Assembly: GCF_050948215.1 (NCBI RefSeq) | Contig: NW_027488593.1 | Span: 620,001 to 684,000 of the forward strand | Direction of reading: 5' to 3' | From: Halictus rubicundus | Taxonomy: Eukaryota > Arthropoda > Insecta > Hymenoptera > Halictidae | DNA length: 64,000 nt | Shown here: piece after piece, positions 1 to 9,261 of the stretch | Layout: each line of letters begins with the position of its first letter | How positions within the stretch are numbered: the stretch's first letter is position 1 | Notes under the pieces: model-generated | The model's input: the letters and a program-made list of their open reading frames with translations, nothing else | Told to the model about the DNA's origin: nothing | The model's database searches: none | Program-made: the position numbers and the translations under genes

Positions 1-1241
1 GGATTGCGTAGATTAGAGGTTAGGATAATATAGGGGATAGGAGAGGGGATTGGATAGGATAGAGGATAGGAGACGATAGTGGATAGGATAGGGGATTGGA
101 TAGGATAGAGGACAGGAGACGATAGGTGATAGGATAGGATAGAGGATAGAATAGGATAGAGGATAGGATAGGAGAGAGGATAGGATAGTATAGAGGATAG
201 GATAGGATAGAGGATAGGATAGAGGATTGGATAGGATAAAGCATAGGAGACGATAGAGGATAGGATAGGGGATTGGATAGGATAGAGGACAGGAGACGAT
301 AGATGATAGGATAGGATAGAGGATAGGATAGGATAGAGGATAGGATAGTATAGAGGATAGGTTAGAGGATAGGATAGGATGCAGGATAGGATAGGATAGA
401 GGATAGGATAGGGGATTGGGTAGGGTAGAGGATAGGATAGGCTAGAGGATAGGATAGGATAGAGGATAGGATAGGGGATTGCGTAGATTAGAGGATAATA
501 TAGGGGATAGGATAGGGGATTGGATAGATTAGAGGGTAGGATAGGATATACGATAGGATAGGATGGACGATAGGATAGGATAGTGGACAGGATAGGATAG
601 AGGATAGTGGACAGGATAGGATAGAGGATAGGATAGGATATCGGATAGGATAGGATAGAGGATAGGATAGGATAGAGGATAGGATAGGATAGAGGATAGG
701 ATAGGATAGAGGATAGGATAGGATAGAGGATCGGATAGAGGATAGGATAGGATAGGATAGAGGAAAGGATAGGATAGAGGATAGGTTAGGTAATTGGATA
801 GGATAGAGGATAGGATAAGGTAGAGGATAGTATAGGATAGATGATAGGATAGGATAGAGGATAGGATAGGAAAAAGGATAGGATAGGATAGGATAGAGGA
901 TAGGATAGGATAGAGGATAGGATAGGATAGAGGATAGGATAGGATAGAGGATAGGATAGGACAGAGGATAGGATAGGAAAGAGGGTAGGATGGGATAGAG
1001 GATAGGATAGGATAGAGGAAAGGATAGGATAAAGGATAGGATAGGATAGGATAGAGGATAGGATAGGATAGAGGATAGGATAGGATAGAGGATAGCATTG
1101 GATAGAGGATAGGATAGAGGATAGGATAGAGGATAGGATAGAGGATAGGATAGGATAGAGGATAGGATTGGATAGAGGATGGGATAGGACAGAGGATAGG
1201 ATAGGAAAGAGGGTAGGATAGGATAGAGGATAGGATAGGAT
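1..1241. repeat. ATAGG/GAGGATA satellite array (left part)
   Basis: Tandem GGATA pentamers and GAGGATA heptamers; the commonest unit is the 17-mer GAGGATAGGATAGGATA, with 12-bp variants. Bases 1 to about 655 match 24190 to about 24844 almost base for base, so this is a copy of a higher-order block rather than independent repeat growth. From about 655 to 1241 the array is more regular. It enters the window already in progress and is cut at 1241 by a Gypsy insertion. The long minus-strand open frames here are a by-product of the repeat, which contains no stop in the CCTAT direction. Confidence 0.97.
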
Positions 1242-1685
1242 TGTAACCGTATCGATTACATATCGATCAAGCAACGCGTTGCCTGAGTGACGCGGGCCCC
1301 CACCACAGCGTTCCGCGTCGTCCTGCTGTCCTTTTCGTAACAAAGGATCGCAGGATCTCCCACCAATTAGTATGCGCAAGCATCGATCCCCACTCGATAG
1401 CGATCGAAGGAGGTCGATGCGAGCGATAGATCCAGCACTCTACGTCTAGGCGCGATCGGGCGAACACGCGGATCCGGGAAGATCCCATAAATTCGGTACG
1501 CGGCGGTGAGAGTCAAACCGACTCGGGAACGATAGTCAAACCGACTACGTTGCCCTCGCCTCGCGCACACCTCAAACCGAGGAGCTGGTCGTGCAAACTG
1601 CACGACAGCAAATAAACATCATAGTAATCCAGGTGAGGTGACGAGACGAGGATAACGTGTCAATCCCGAGTGTCTTCCATCTTTG

Positions 1686-2525
1686 AGAATATCGTGTCGT
1701 AGTCCACGTACGGGTTAGTGCAGTAGAAGTTACCTCCCCGATACCGGAAGGCATCTTAACCCACTGAAAGTGACGATTGATGCAATCCTCAGGGTCGGAA
1801 GAGTAACGGACGCTTGGTACTCGTCGCCATACTTGTACTCTTCCTGAGAAATCAGCCGAGTGAGAGTGTGCTGCGACGGCCCTCCGGGAATCGCGAATAA
1901 CGCGTCGTGATACGCATACGGGTTAGTACAGTGGAAGTTACCTTCCCGATACCGGAAAGCATCATAACCCACTGAAAGTGACGATTGATGCAATCCTCAG
2001 GGTCAGAAGAGTAACGGACACTTTGTACTCGTCGCCATACTTGTACTCTTCCTGAGAAATCAGCCGAGTGCGAGTGTGCTGCGACGGCCCTCCGGGAATC
2101 ACGAACATCGCGTCGTGATACACGTACGGGTTAGTGCGGTTGAAGTCACCTCCCCGACACCGGAAGGCATCGTAACCCGCTACAAGCGACGATCGATGCA
2201 ATCCTCAGGGTCGGAAGAGTGACGGACACTTTGTACGCGTCGCCACACTTGTACTCTTCCTGAGAAATCAGCCGAGTGCGGGGGTGCTGCGACGGCCCTC
2301 CGGGATCACGAATATCGCGTTGTGATCCGCGTACGGGTTAGTGCGGTTGAAGTCACCTCCCCGACACCGGAAAGCATCGTAACCCACTACCAGTGACGAT
2401 CGATGCGATCCTCAGGGTCGGAAGAGTGACGGACACTTTGTACGCGACGCCACACTTGCACTCTTCCTGAGAAATCAGCCGAGTGCAAGTGTGCTGCGGC
2501 GGCCCTCCGTCAATCGGGTAAATCG
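1686..2525 (+). repeat. Tandem repeats of about 208 bp inside the 5' LTR
   Basis: The landmark CGGGTTAG recurs at 1711, 1919, 2127 and 2334, a spacing of 207-208 bp. Each unit also carries a shared stretch around CCTCAGGGTCGGAAGAGT and ends near GACGGCCCTCCG. Units differ by scattered substitutions, so the array is older than the insertion. Such arrays in U3 often hold enhancer or insulator sites; that role is inference. Confidence 0.9.
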
Positions 2526-2658
2526 TGACGCGTTCACATCCGTCGAAAGACCGTCACGAAATCATAAAAGAATACCGAACGCGAATCGCGCTATCGAGCC
2601 GAAACATCTAGGCGTAGAGGCCATTGAAATCAAACGAGCGCACCACCACGGTGATGAT

Positions 2659-2669
2659 TTATATAATAG
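2659..2669 (+). promoter_or_regulatory. Candidate TATA box in the LTR
   Basis: TTATATAATAG lies about 290 bp before the LTR end, just upstream of an A-rich segment. It is the best TATA-like match seen in the LTR. No transcription start can be assigned from sequence alone. The same motif occurs in the 3' LTR at 10679-10689. Confidence 0.35.
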
Positions 2670-2959
2670 AGCTTAATGAAATGGGCGAACATTAAACTAG
2701 AATTGTATACTCAATAGAATTTAAAGTCGTACTGCGTCACGCGAACGCATAAACAAATTGTAAAGCATTAAGGACAAAATATACTGTCATTCTACCTCCC
2801 ACATCATCTCCGATTGATTTAAAAGTAGATAGAACCTCTCCGTCTCACAGACACGAACCGAGCTATCCAAGGGTGGTAACCGTCCCTTGATTCAAGAAGT
2901 GTGATCATTGCCGATCACGCACAGGAAGCGTTAAAAGATAAAATAAACGGTTACATATT

Positions 2960-2977
2960 TGGCGCCCGAACAGGGAC
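2960..2977 (+). other. Primer binding site, tRNA-Lys type
   Basis: TGGCGCCCGAACAGGGAC starts four bases after the LTR end. It complements the 3' end of the tRNA-Lys species that primes lentiviruses, an 18-base match to that well-known site. In insects, Lys priming is known from Osvaldo-type Gypsy elements. It fixes the element orientation as plus. Confidence 0.93.
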
Positions 2978-3021
2978 GGCGAGGTTCAGGTACATTAAAC
3001 CAATCGGAATTGACCTTAAAC

Positions 3022-4635
3022 ATGTCAACTGAAACTCGAGCAAGGTCGCGGAAAAATCCGGGGACACCAGTCGTTGTGAGAAATATCGAGTCAGGTTCCG
3101 GGACAAACGTAGTTTCTCCGCCAAAAGACCAACTTGACGACCACCTTGACGCGATGAGTATAGAGCAGTTGCGCGATTTGATTCGCGACTTACGATCAAA
3201 AATTTCGCGACAGGACGAACGAATCCTCCAACTCGAGGTTAAGCTCGCCGCGGGGATGGGTATGCACGTTGAAAACGCGGAAGCCCGTGCACAAATTGCT
3301 GACTGGAAACTCGCAGTAGAATCACGATTAGATCGCGAAATAGAGGCCAACAAAAAACGCGAACAAGAACTCGATGCGAGGTTAGCCGAAATCAGGGAAA
3401 CCATGATTAGCAACGACGAGTTATACGACAGGATTAGTGCGCACAAGCGCGAGATGCGAGATTGGAGGCGCGAAATAGAAACACGAATTGACCGCGAATC
3501 ACTGCTGGCCGCAGAGATCGAGGAGCGTCTCCGTAAGGAGATGCACGACGGCTTCGACGAAGTTCTCGCGCTGTCGGAGATACCACGCCGCGTTGCCTCA
3601 CATGAAGATGCAAGAGAACCTCATTCTCGTGAGCAACGCATCGAACAACACATCTCAAGAGGGATGAACCGTCCACGCGTCTCCATCCAGCCAGAGGCTC
3701 CCAATAACCGATGGCAAGCGTACGAATCCACGAGGTTAGAGGCATCGCAATTTGCCGCATCAAGGCCATTCGCCGTAAAACCCAAACTCCCAGTTTTCGA
3801 GGGAAAAGCTACGGAAAAACCTCCGAGGTTTCTCCGCGAGATGCGGCAATTCATCGAGGCCGCACGAGTGCCAGACGATGAGCTAAAGTTTATCATTACG
3901 CAGGCACTAAAAGGGGTGGCAAGCGAATGGTGGGACATAGTCACCGAACAAGTGACTTCGTGGAATCATTTTTCCCGACTATTCCTCGAACGATTTTGGA
4001 GCACGGCCATCCAAAGAAAAATAAAGGATAACCTCGATTCCGGTGTATATCGCCCAGAACCCGGATTGACACGCGTGGCGTATGCCATGAGGTTGATCGG
4101 AAGCGCACGTGACCTCGTACCACGACCTGCTGACGAGGAAATCGTATTGTCTCTTGCCCGACATTTTACGCAAGCAGTGGACGACTGCGTTTTGGGACAG
4201 AACATAACTACCATCGATTCGTTCTTGGCTTTATTAGAACGATTCGATAATGGCGGAACGGTCAACCGGCAGCGGACGAACGAAAGACAATCTGGCGAAA
4301 AGGAATGGATTCCACGTCCGAGCTACGAACCACCACCCCGGAGCCAAACATACGGGTCGAGCGGGCCGCGCCCGCAGTCCAACGAAACTAGCCAACGACC
4401 TTCAAGGGAACCTCAGCGTCAAATGGGCGAGTATCAACGCAGGGCGCCAGAAATCCCACGTCCATCTAGGGAAAATTATTCACAGCAAGAGCGGCGTCCC
4501 GAGGGTCGAAATCAGGAGGATCGACGATGGAATCCTCGCCCGACTCACATTCGAGCGGCGCAGGTAGAGGAAGAAAACCCTGAAGAAGGCATTGGAATTG
4601 GTGAAGAAGAAATATCCATCTCGGAAAACGAGTAA
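3022..4635 (+). CDS. gag: Gag of the Gypsy element
   Basis: Capsid precursor of 537 residues. I chose the ATG at 3022 (A at -3) because the frame upstream has no ATG and runs through the primer site. Residues of about 40-190 are rich in Glu, Arg and Lys with heptad-like spacing, suggesting a coiled coil. A capsid-like Retrotrans_gag region follows at about 253-408, including the block SEWWDIV and a downstream FLERFW. The C-terminal 100 residues are rich in Pro, Arg, Gln and Ser, then an acidic tail. There is no CCHC zinc knuckle; the basic, Arg-rich tail probably does the RNA binding. The frame is intact. It overlaps the pol frame by about 30 bases, so Pol is probably made as a Gag-Pol fusion. 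Confidence 0.88.
   Translation: MSTETRARSRKNPGTPVVVRNIESGSGTNVVSPPKDQLDDHLDAMSIEQLRDLIRDLRSKISRQDERILQLEVKLAAGMGMHVENAEARAQIADWKLAVESRLDREIEANKKREQELDARLAEIRETMISNDELYDRISAHKREMRDWRREIETRIDRESLLAAEIEERLRKEMHDGFDEVLALSEIPRRVASHEDAREPHSREQRIEQHISRGMNRPRVSIQPEAPNNRWQAYESTRLEASQFAASRPFAVKPKLPVFEGKATEKPPRFLREMRQFIEAARVPDDELKFIITQALKGVASEWWDIVTEQVTSWNHFSRLFLERFWSTAIQRKIKDNLDSGVYRPEPGLTRVAYAMRLIGSARDLVPRPADEEIVLSLARHFTQAVDDCVLGQNITTIDSFLALLERFDNGGTVNRQRTNERQSGEKEWIPRPSYEPPPRSQTYGSSGPRPQSNETSQRPSREPQRQMGEYQRRAPEIPRPSRENYSQQERRPEGRNQEDRRWNPRPTHIRAAQVEEENPEEGIGIGEEEISISENE
4605..4635 (+). promoter_or_regulatory. Gag/Pol overlap and candidate -1 frameshift site
   Basis: The pol frame is the -1 frame relative to gag. 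It opens right after a TGA at 4602-4604, and gag ends with TAA at 4633-4635, so any frameshift must fall in these 31 bases. GGAAAAC at 4623-4629 is in the phase expected for a slip (G GAA AAC), but its P-site re-pairing is imperfect, so it is only a candidate. The pol frame has no ATG before the protease, which argues for frameshifting rather than internal initiation. Confidence 0.55.
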
Positions 4636-7600
4636 GGAGGAACTCAGAAGAACATCTGAGCGACTTCCCCACTCAGATAAGAGCCACCTCCAAGGAACCA
4701 TCTAGGGAAGACCTCTGCTTAACAGTTGGATCGATTTTCGGAGACCTCCGACGTGACCTCACCAACGAGGAATGTCACCAATCAAGACCAGTCCTAGGGA
4801 CCAATAACAGTCCAGAGGTCTACTTGAAAATCGAGGGCGTTCCCGTTAAAGCTCTCGTCGATACAGGCAGCACCGTAACAGCTATGTCAGAAGAATGGTA
4901 CCTGAAACATCAAGGTCACTTGAAGAAGTGCCCCATGCTACCAGTCTCGGGAGCAGTCGTAATTGGAGCAACGGGCAGTAAATCAGCCCGACTGAAAAAA
5001 CAAATATGGGTAACCATCACGCACCCAGAGGTTGCATTAGAAGCTCCGGTAGTAATCGTTCCCGGACTAATCTGTGATCTGATCATAGGCGTAGACACGT
5101 TACGAAAGTCAAAGGCTACGATCGACTTTGCAAATGACACACTAATAATATCAACCGACAGAACAGGAGTCGTCATCAAGATGAATCAAGAAAGTGCCGA
5201 AACGGAAGCGCTCAGAACAATAAAAGGTTCTGTCACGCGTCAAGACAATCTAACATCATTGGAAGCCGTTCAAGCAACTCCCCGGCAAAAGAAAGAACTG
5301 CAACGGGTGATCGAGTCCTTTCCCCGAGTTTGGAAAGAGGAGATAGGACGTCTTACGTGCTATGAACATCACCTGCACGTAAAGGCGGACACCCCGTATT
5401 TTTGCAGGACATATCCCACACCACTAAAATATCTAGAGGCGGCCGATGCGGAGATACAAAGAATGCTGGACAATAACATCATACAACCCAGCAAGAGCCC
5501 GTATATCAATCCAGTGGTTCCCGTATTAAAAAAGAACGGATCGCTCCGTCTATGTCTGGACGCCAGAATGCTGAATCAAGCTCTTGTTGACGACCACGAA
5601 ATGTCAGAAACACCGGATGCAATCTTCCAACGCTTCAAGAAGGTGGATTTTCTCACAAGTCTCGATCTAACGAGCAGCTTCTGGCAAATTCCACTAACAA
5701 AAGCATCACGAAAGTACACTGCTTTCATGTATCGCGGGAGGTGCTATGAATACGTAGTAACACCGTTTGGCCTCAAGACAAGCAGTGCAAGTCTGGTCAG
5801 AGCCCTACGGCGGGTACTTGAAGGAATGGAGGGTTTCGTGGTGAACTTCATTGATGATATCTTATGCTTCTCAAGAACATTCGAAGAGCACATGCAACAC
5901 CTGACGACCTTGTTGGAGCGATTGGAGGCGCACAACCTTACTGTCAACTTGGATAAATGTCACTTTATGAGACGAGAAATCAAATTCCTCGGCCACGTCT
6001 TGTCGGCAGAAGGATTAAAACAAGATCCGGAAAAACTCGCAGCAATTCGAGAATTTCCGGTACCACGAAACGTAAAACAGCTACGTGGATTTCTCGGACT
6101 CATAAATTACTACAGCAAGTTCACGGACAAGCATGCTGATGTCACAACACCATTACTGACCCTCTTAAAAAAGGGAAAACGATGGTCATGGAACGAGGCA
6201 CAAGAGGCAGCGCTCGAAAAAGCGAAGCAAATTTTCTGTAAAGAAGTGGCACTGCAATATGCGGACGCCAGCAGAGAATTTTACCTGGCCACCGACGCGA
6301 GCTTCGTTGCAGTCGGAGCCGTGATCGAGCAGCGAGACGCGACGGGAAATCTGCGGCCAGTAGCATTCGCGAGTCGAACGTTGAAAGGACCAGAATTAAC
6401 GTATTTTACCACCGAAAAAGAATTATTAGCGATAGTCTGGGCATTGGGAAAGTTTAGATCCTATGTATATGGTGCAAAAATAATACTGTTAACTGACCAC
6501 AAGGCAATCACTTTCCTAATGAGCAGTAAGCTATTAAACCAGCGTCTCACGCGGTGGATTTTGTCAATTCAAGATTACCGCGTCGAAATTCGGTACCGAC
6601 CGGGCAAGGAAAACATCCCAGCAGACGTAATGAGCCGGTCGTATAACGAGTCAGACAAAGACAACGTAGGCCGCGAAACTCGAGTACCCATCCTCGCCGC
6701 GGTGGCGCAAGCCATGTCCACGAAACTCGCAAAGGCGCTTAAAAGTTTGTCTAATTGGCAACAGGGGGACGACAGGATCCGCGCGATTATAGAAAAGTAT
6801 TCCCGGCAGGATAAATGTACCATCAAAAGGTATAGAATCCACGAGAATACTTTATATCACGTGGATCGGACCGGTAAAGTCAGGGCCGTGATTCCCGCTC
6901 AGCTGCGTGACCGACTAATTACGGAAGTGCATGAAATATACGCGCATCTCGGTAGCGACAAAACCATAGCACTTGTTGCTGAAAGTTTTTATGTTCCAAA
7001 ACTTCACCGATATGCGCGTAAATTGATAGCTACGTGCGATATTTGTCAACGTGTTAAAATTCCAACACATGCTTTGCATTTCGATCTGCAAACAATTTTG
7101 CCCAAAAAGCCACTAGAGATCGTTTCAATAGACTACTATGGTCCATTACCAACATCAAGGGGAGGTGTAAAATATATCTTAGTAATTGAAGAACTATTTA
7201 CTAAGTTCGTTAAGCTCTATTCTGTTAAAAACGCGACGACGGCAATAACGCTCACGCGCATCTTTAAAAACTACATCCCGCAATATGGTAAGCCACAGAA
7301 AATGCTGACGGACCATGGGACCCAATTCACCTCTAAAAAGTGGACACAGAGGTTACACGAAGAAGGGATCCAACACATATTATCATCGGTTAGACATCCT
7401 CAAAGTAACCCTGTCGAGAGAGTGAATCGCGAAATTGGGCGAATATTCCGCACGCTAGCGGCAAAGGCACATACATCGTGGGCCATATGGGTGAAAGTGG
7501 TGGAAACCTGCTGTAACGAGGTGATACACGACAGTACGGGTTTCACGCCGATGGAGCTCCTTCTGGGAAAACCGCCCACACGACCATGGACCAAATGGTT

Positions 7601-8009
7601 TATTCAAGAAAAACTGAGCGACGGAACAGTGGAACAAAAATTGCAACTAGCATTCCGTAATGTGTCACGAAAGGCGCGTAAACGATGCGAACGAGCAAAC
7701 AAGGGTAGGACGCACGTACAATTTGACATCGGTGACACTGTCCTGCTAAGAACGAATCCCATTTCAAACGCCGTTGAGCGAGAAGTCGCAAAGTTCTTTC
7801 ACCTATACGAAGGACCGTACGAGGTGAAAGAGAGAAAAGGTCCCGCGACGTACGTTCTGCGACGCCCGCAGACAGGAGCTATCAGAGGCACATTCCACGC
7901 GACAAGTCTCCGGCAATATCATCGGCCAGACAAGGAAGCACATAACGTAAACACAACAGGTACGATGCGAACAAAGCCAACGTGCAAAACTAGAGCACCC
8001 AGCAGATAA
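4605..8009 (+). CDS. pol: Pol of the Gypsy element (PR-RT-RNase H-integrase)
   Basis: Polyprotein that copies the element RNA into DNA and integrates it. The frame is open from 4605 to 8009 without a stop. A linker of about 70 residues leads to the aspartic protease (VDTGST at about 4848), then reverse transcriptase with the FIDD active site at 5847-5858. RNase H follows, with ATDAS near 6290 and the TEKELLAIVWAL helix near 6413. Integrase has an HHCC zinc finger (HEIYAHLG near 6930, CDIC near 7036) and a DDE core with Asp in SIDYYG (about 7128), Asp in LTDHGTQF (about 7306) and Glu in NPVERVN (about 7414). The C-terminal part resembles the GPY/F-type module (YEGPYEV). FIDD in place of YxDD is common in Gypsy. 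All catalytic residues I looked for are present, so the enzyme is probably functional. Confidence 0.93.
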   Translation, partial: RRNIHLGKRVRRNSEEHLSDFPTQIRATSKEPSREDLCLTVGSIFGDLRRDLTNEECHQSRPVLGTNNSPEVYLKIEGVPVKALVDTGSTVTAMSEEWYLKHQGHLKKCPMLPVSGAVVIGATGSKSARLKKQIWVTITHPEVALEAPVVIVPGLICDLIIGVDTLRKSKATIDFANDTLIISTDRTGVVIKMNQESAETEALRTIKGSVTRQDNLTSLEAVQATPRQKKELQRVIESFPRVWKEEIGRLTCYEHHLHVKADTPYFCRTYPTPLKYLEAADAEIQRMLDNNIIQPSKSPYINPVVPVLKKNGSLRLCLDARMLNQALVDDHEMSETPDAIFQRFKKVDFLTSLDLTSSFWQIPLTKASRKYTAFMYRGRCYEYVVTPFGLKTSSASLVRALRRVLEGMEGFVVNFIDDILCFSRTFEEHMQHLTTLLERLEAHNLTVNLDKCHFMRREIKFLGHVLSAEGLKQDPEKLAAIREFPVPRNVKQLRGFLGLINYYSKFTDKHADVTTPLLTLLKKGKRWSWNEAQEAALEKAKQIFCKEVALQYADASREFYLATDASFVAVGAVIEQRDATGNLRPVAFASRTLKGPELTYFTTEKELLAIVWALGKFRSYVYGAKIILLTDHKAITFLMSSKLLNQRLTRWILSIQDYRVEIRYRPGKENIPADVMSRSYNESDKDNVGRETRVPILAAVAQAMSTKLAKALKSLSNWQQGDDRIRAIIEKYSRQDKCTIKRYRIHENTLYHVDRTGKVRAVIPAQLRDRLITEVHEIYAHLGSDKTIALVAESFYVPKLHRYARKLIATCDICQRVKIPTHALHFDLQTILPKKPLEIVSIDYYGPLPTSRGGVKYILVIEELFTKFVKLYSVKNATTAITLTRIFKNYIPQYGKPQKMLTDHGTQFTSKKWTQRLHEEGIQHILSSVRHPQSNPVERVNREIGRIFRTLAAKAHTSWAIWVKVVETCCNEVIHDSTGFTPMELLLGKPPTRPWTKWFIQEKLSDGTVEQKLQLAFRNVSRKARKRCERANKGRTHVQFDIGDTVLLRTNPISNAVEREVAKFFHLYEGPYEVKERKGPATYVLRRPQTGAIRGTFHATSLRQYHRPDKEAHNVNTTGTMRTKPTCKTRAPSR

Positions 8010-8058
8010 ACAGAATTATGTCGAGGCAAGGATTCCAAGAATCCCCAAACCTATGGCC

Positions 8059-8066
8059 TATAAATA
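8059..8066 (+). promoter_or_regulatory. Perfect TATA box upstream of ORF3
   Basis: TATAAATA lies 34 bases before the ATG of the third ORF, between the pol stop and ORF3. The spacing would place a start site only a few bases before that ATG. The alternative is expression by splicing: an AG at 8092-8093 also lies just before the ATG. Sequence alone does not decide between the two. Confidence 0.4.
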
Positions 8067-8099
8067 CGCGCGGAAACTAACATTGAGACACAGTTCGCA

Positions 8100-8672
8100 A
8101 TGGAAAACCAAAACGTAACCGTTGAGAAACGCGAGGTGGGCACGCAGGCCTACGCCTCATGGGCTATGGTATCCAGGCCCACACAAACGGGGATGGATCT
8201 CCATTATCACGAAATCCCAGAATTAACGATACCGACAATAGTACCGCGGCCCTGGTCCATCGGTCGTGGATCCCGGTATCGTGGCGGCGTGGCCACGCAA
8301 GCCACGCTACGAAAAACTCACGCACGGGTACAAACACCGAAGAAGGGTCCGTTAACTGGGACCACTAGGGTCAGTCACCAGATTAAACCCTCCACAACGG
8401 CTGGTCCGTCAACGCCGGTGAAGGAATTAGACCTCTCGTGGGAGGTAATCCCACAGGATAACGACAACCATCGCCAGCCGCATGCAGCGGAACTCAGCCC
8501 GGGGCTTCCTCCGGAGTCTTCAAAGGAAAACCTGGATTTCTCCTGGGACCAGGTGGAAGACTACGAGGTGGAGGTAGCCGACCTGGATCCCAAGGACCCA
8601 CTCGGCCTCCTCCCGCTCACGGAAGAGCTCATCCACGAGCTGCTAGAATCACCACGAAACGATAAGCGATAA
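8100..8672 (+). CDS. ORF3 of the Gypsy element, function unknown
   Basis: Intact 190-residue frame starting with an ATG in good context (G at -3 and +4), 90 bases after the pol stop. I do not recognise a family. It has no signal peptide, hydrophobic membrane segment or Cys-rich ectodomain, so it does not look like an Env. The first half is basic (several Arg, Lys and Thr), the second half acidic. Two related motifs occur, LDLSWEVIPQD at about residue 109 and LDFSWDQVED at about 145, each followed by acidic residues. This suggests duplicated short linear peptides. The position is where env or accessory genes lie in retroviruses and some Gypsy elements. An accessory role is inference from position and from the fact that the frame is preserved in a young copy. 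Confidence 0.75.
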   Translation: MENQNVTVEKREVGTQAYASWAMVSRPTQTGMDLHYHEIPELTIPTIVPRPWSIGRGSRYRGGVATQATLRKTHARVQTPKKGPLTGTTRVSHQIKPSTTAGPSTPVKELDLSWEVIPQDNDNHRQPHAAELSPGLPPESSKENLDFSWDQVEDYEVEVADLDPKDPLGLLPLTEELIHELLESPRNDKR

Positions 8673-9246
8673 AAAAAAAAAGAAAAATAATTAGTTTTTT
8701 TTTTTTTTCTTTTCGTTTTACTCTTAGTTATATAAGTTAATATAAATTTTAAGGTACGTGCAAAAGAGCCCGTTTGCTCAAGGCAATATTACAAAGGCAA
8801 GCCAAGGTAATATTACTTTTTTTTGTTAAATTTCAAAGCAGTATATTTTCTTTTCTCTCCTTCTGTTGTTACATTAAGCGTAAGGGGATGCGCAAAAGAA
8901 ATGTCTTTTTTTTGTTTGTTGGTGACACATAGAAATTTTTAGTTATTGTTTTGATTAAGGGTGCGCAAAAGAACGTCAGTATGCTCGTTTACTCAAGTCA
9001 ATATTATTTTATTAATTCTCAAAACATTTTTTTTTTTTTTTCCTTTTTTCCGTTATGTTACATCAAGTTTGAGTGGGAACGCAAAATAAAAATTTCCTTT
9101 TAAGAGTCCTCGTTTGGTCAAGTAAATATTATTTAGTTAAATGTCAGAGCAATATATTTTCCTTTCGTTTTCAAGAACTTTGTTTGTTTATACATCGCGA
9201 CTGCAGTGCATCTAGACTGCGTTCCTGCGACTGCAGTCGCGAATTC
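8673..9246 (+). other. 3' noncoding region of the Gypsy element with diverged repeats
   Basis: AT-rich with long T and A runs. Three or four diverged copies of a segment containing GTGCGCAAAAGAA, then CTCAAGTCAATATTA and a T-rich tract, occur near 8755, 8885, 8960 and 9080. The role is unknown; no open frame of note. Confidence 0.6.
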
Positions 9247-9261
9247 AGTGGGGGGGGCATA
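9247..9261 (+). other. Polypurine tract of the Gypsy element
   Basis: A run of eight G (9250-9257) followed by CATA directly before the 3' LTR TG. This is the expected place and composition for the plus-strand primer. Confidence 0.7.

Larger units (their letters stand above)
1242..2955 (+). repeat. 5' LTR of the Gypsy element
   Basis: 1714 bp, from TGTAACC to GGTTACA, matching 9262-10975 with one difference noticed. The length is large for insect Gypsy LTRs and is partly explained by an internal array of about 208-bp repeats. A TATA-like stretch sits near 2659-2669 and AATAAA lies at 2942-2947, close to the LTR end. These are candidate promoter and polyadenylation signals and are not proven. 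Confidence 0.96.

Noticed and set aside
1..1241. CRISPR-like regular repeats
   Set aside because: Repeat units are directly adjacent with no unique spacers; this is a satellite.
1267..2676. Small open frames inside the LTRs (with duplicates at 9287-10699)
   Set aside because: Short, mostly antisense, and built from the 208-bp tandem repeats; no domain.
8100..8672. ORF3 as an envelope gene
   Set aside because: No signal peptide, transmembrane segment, furin-type site context or Cys pattern; far too short for a Gypsy Env.
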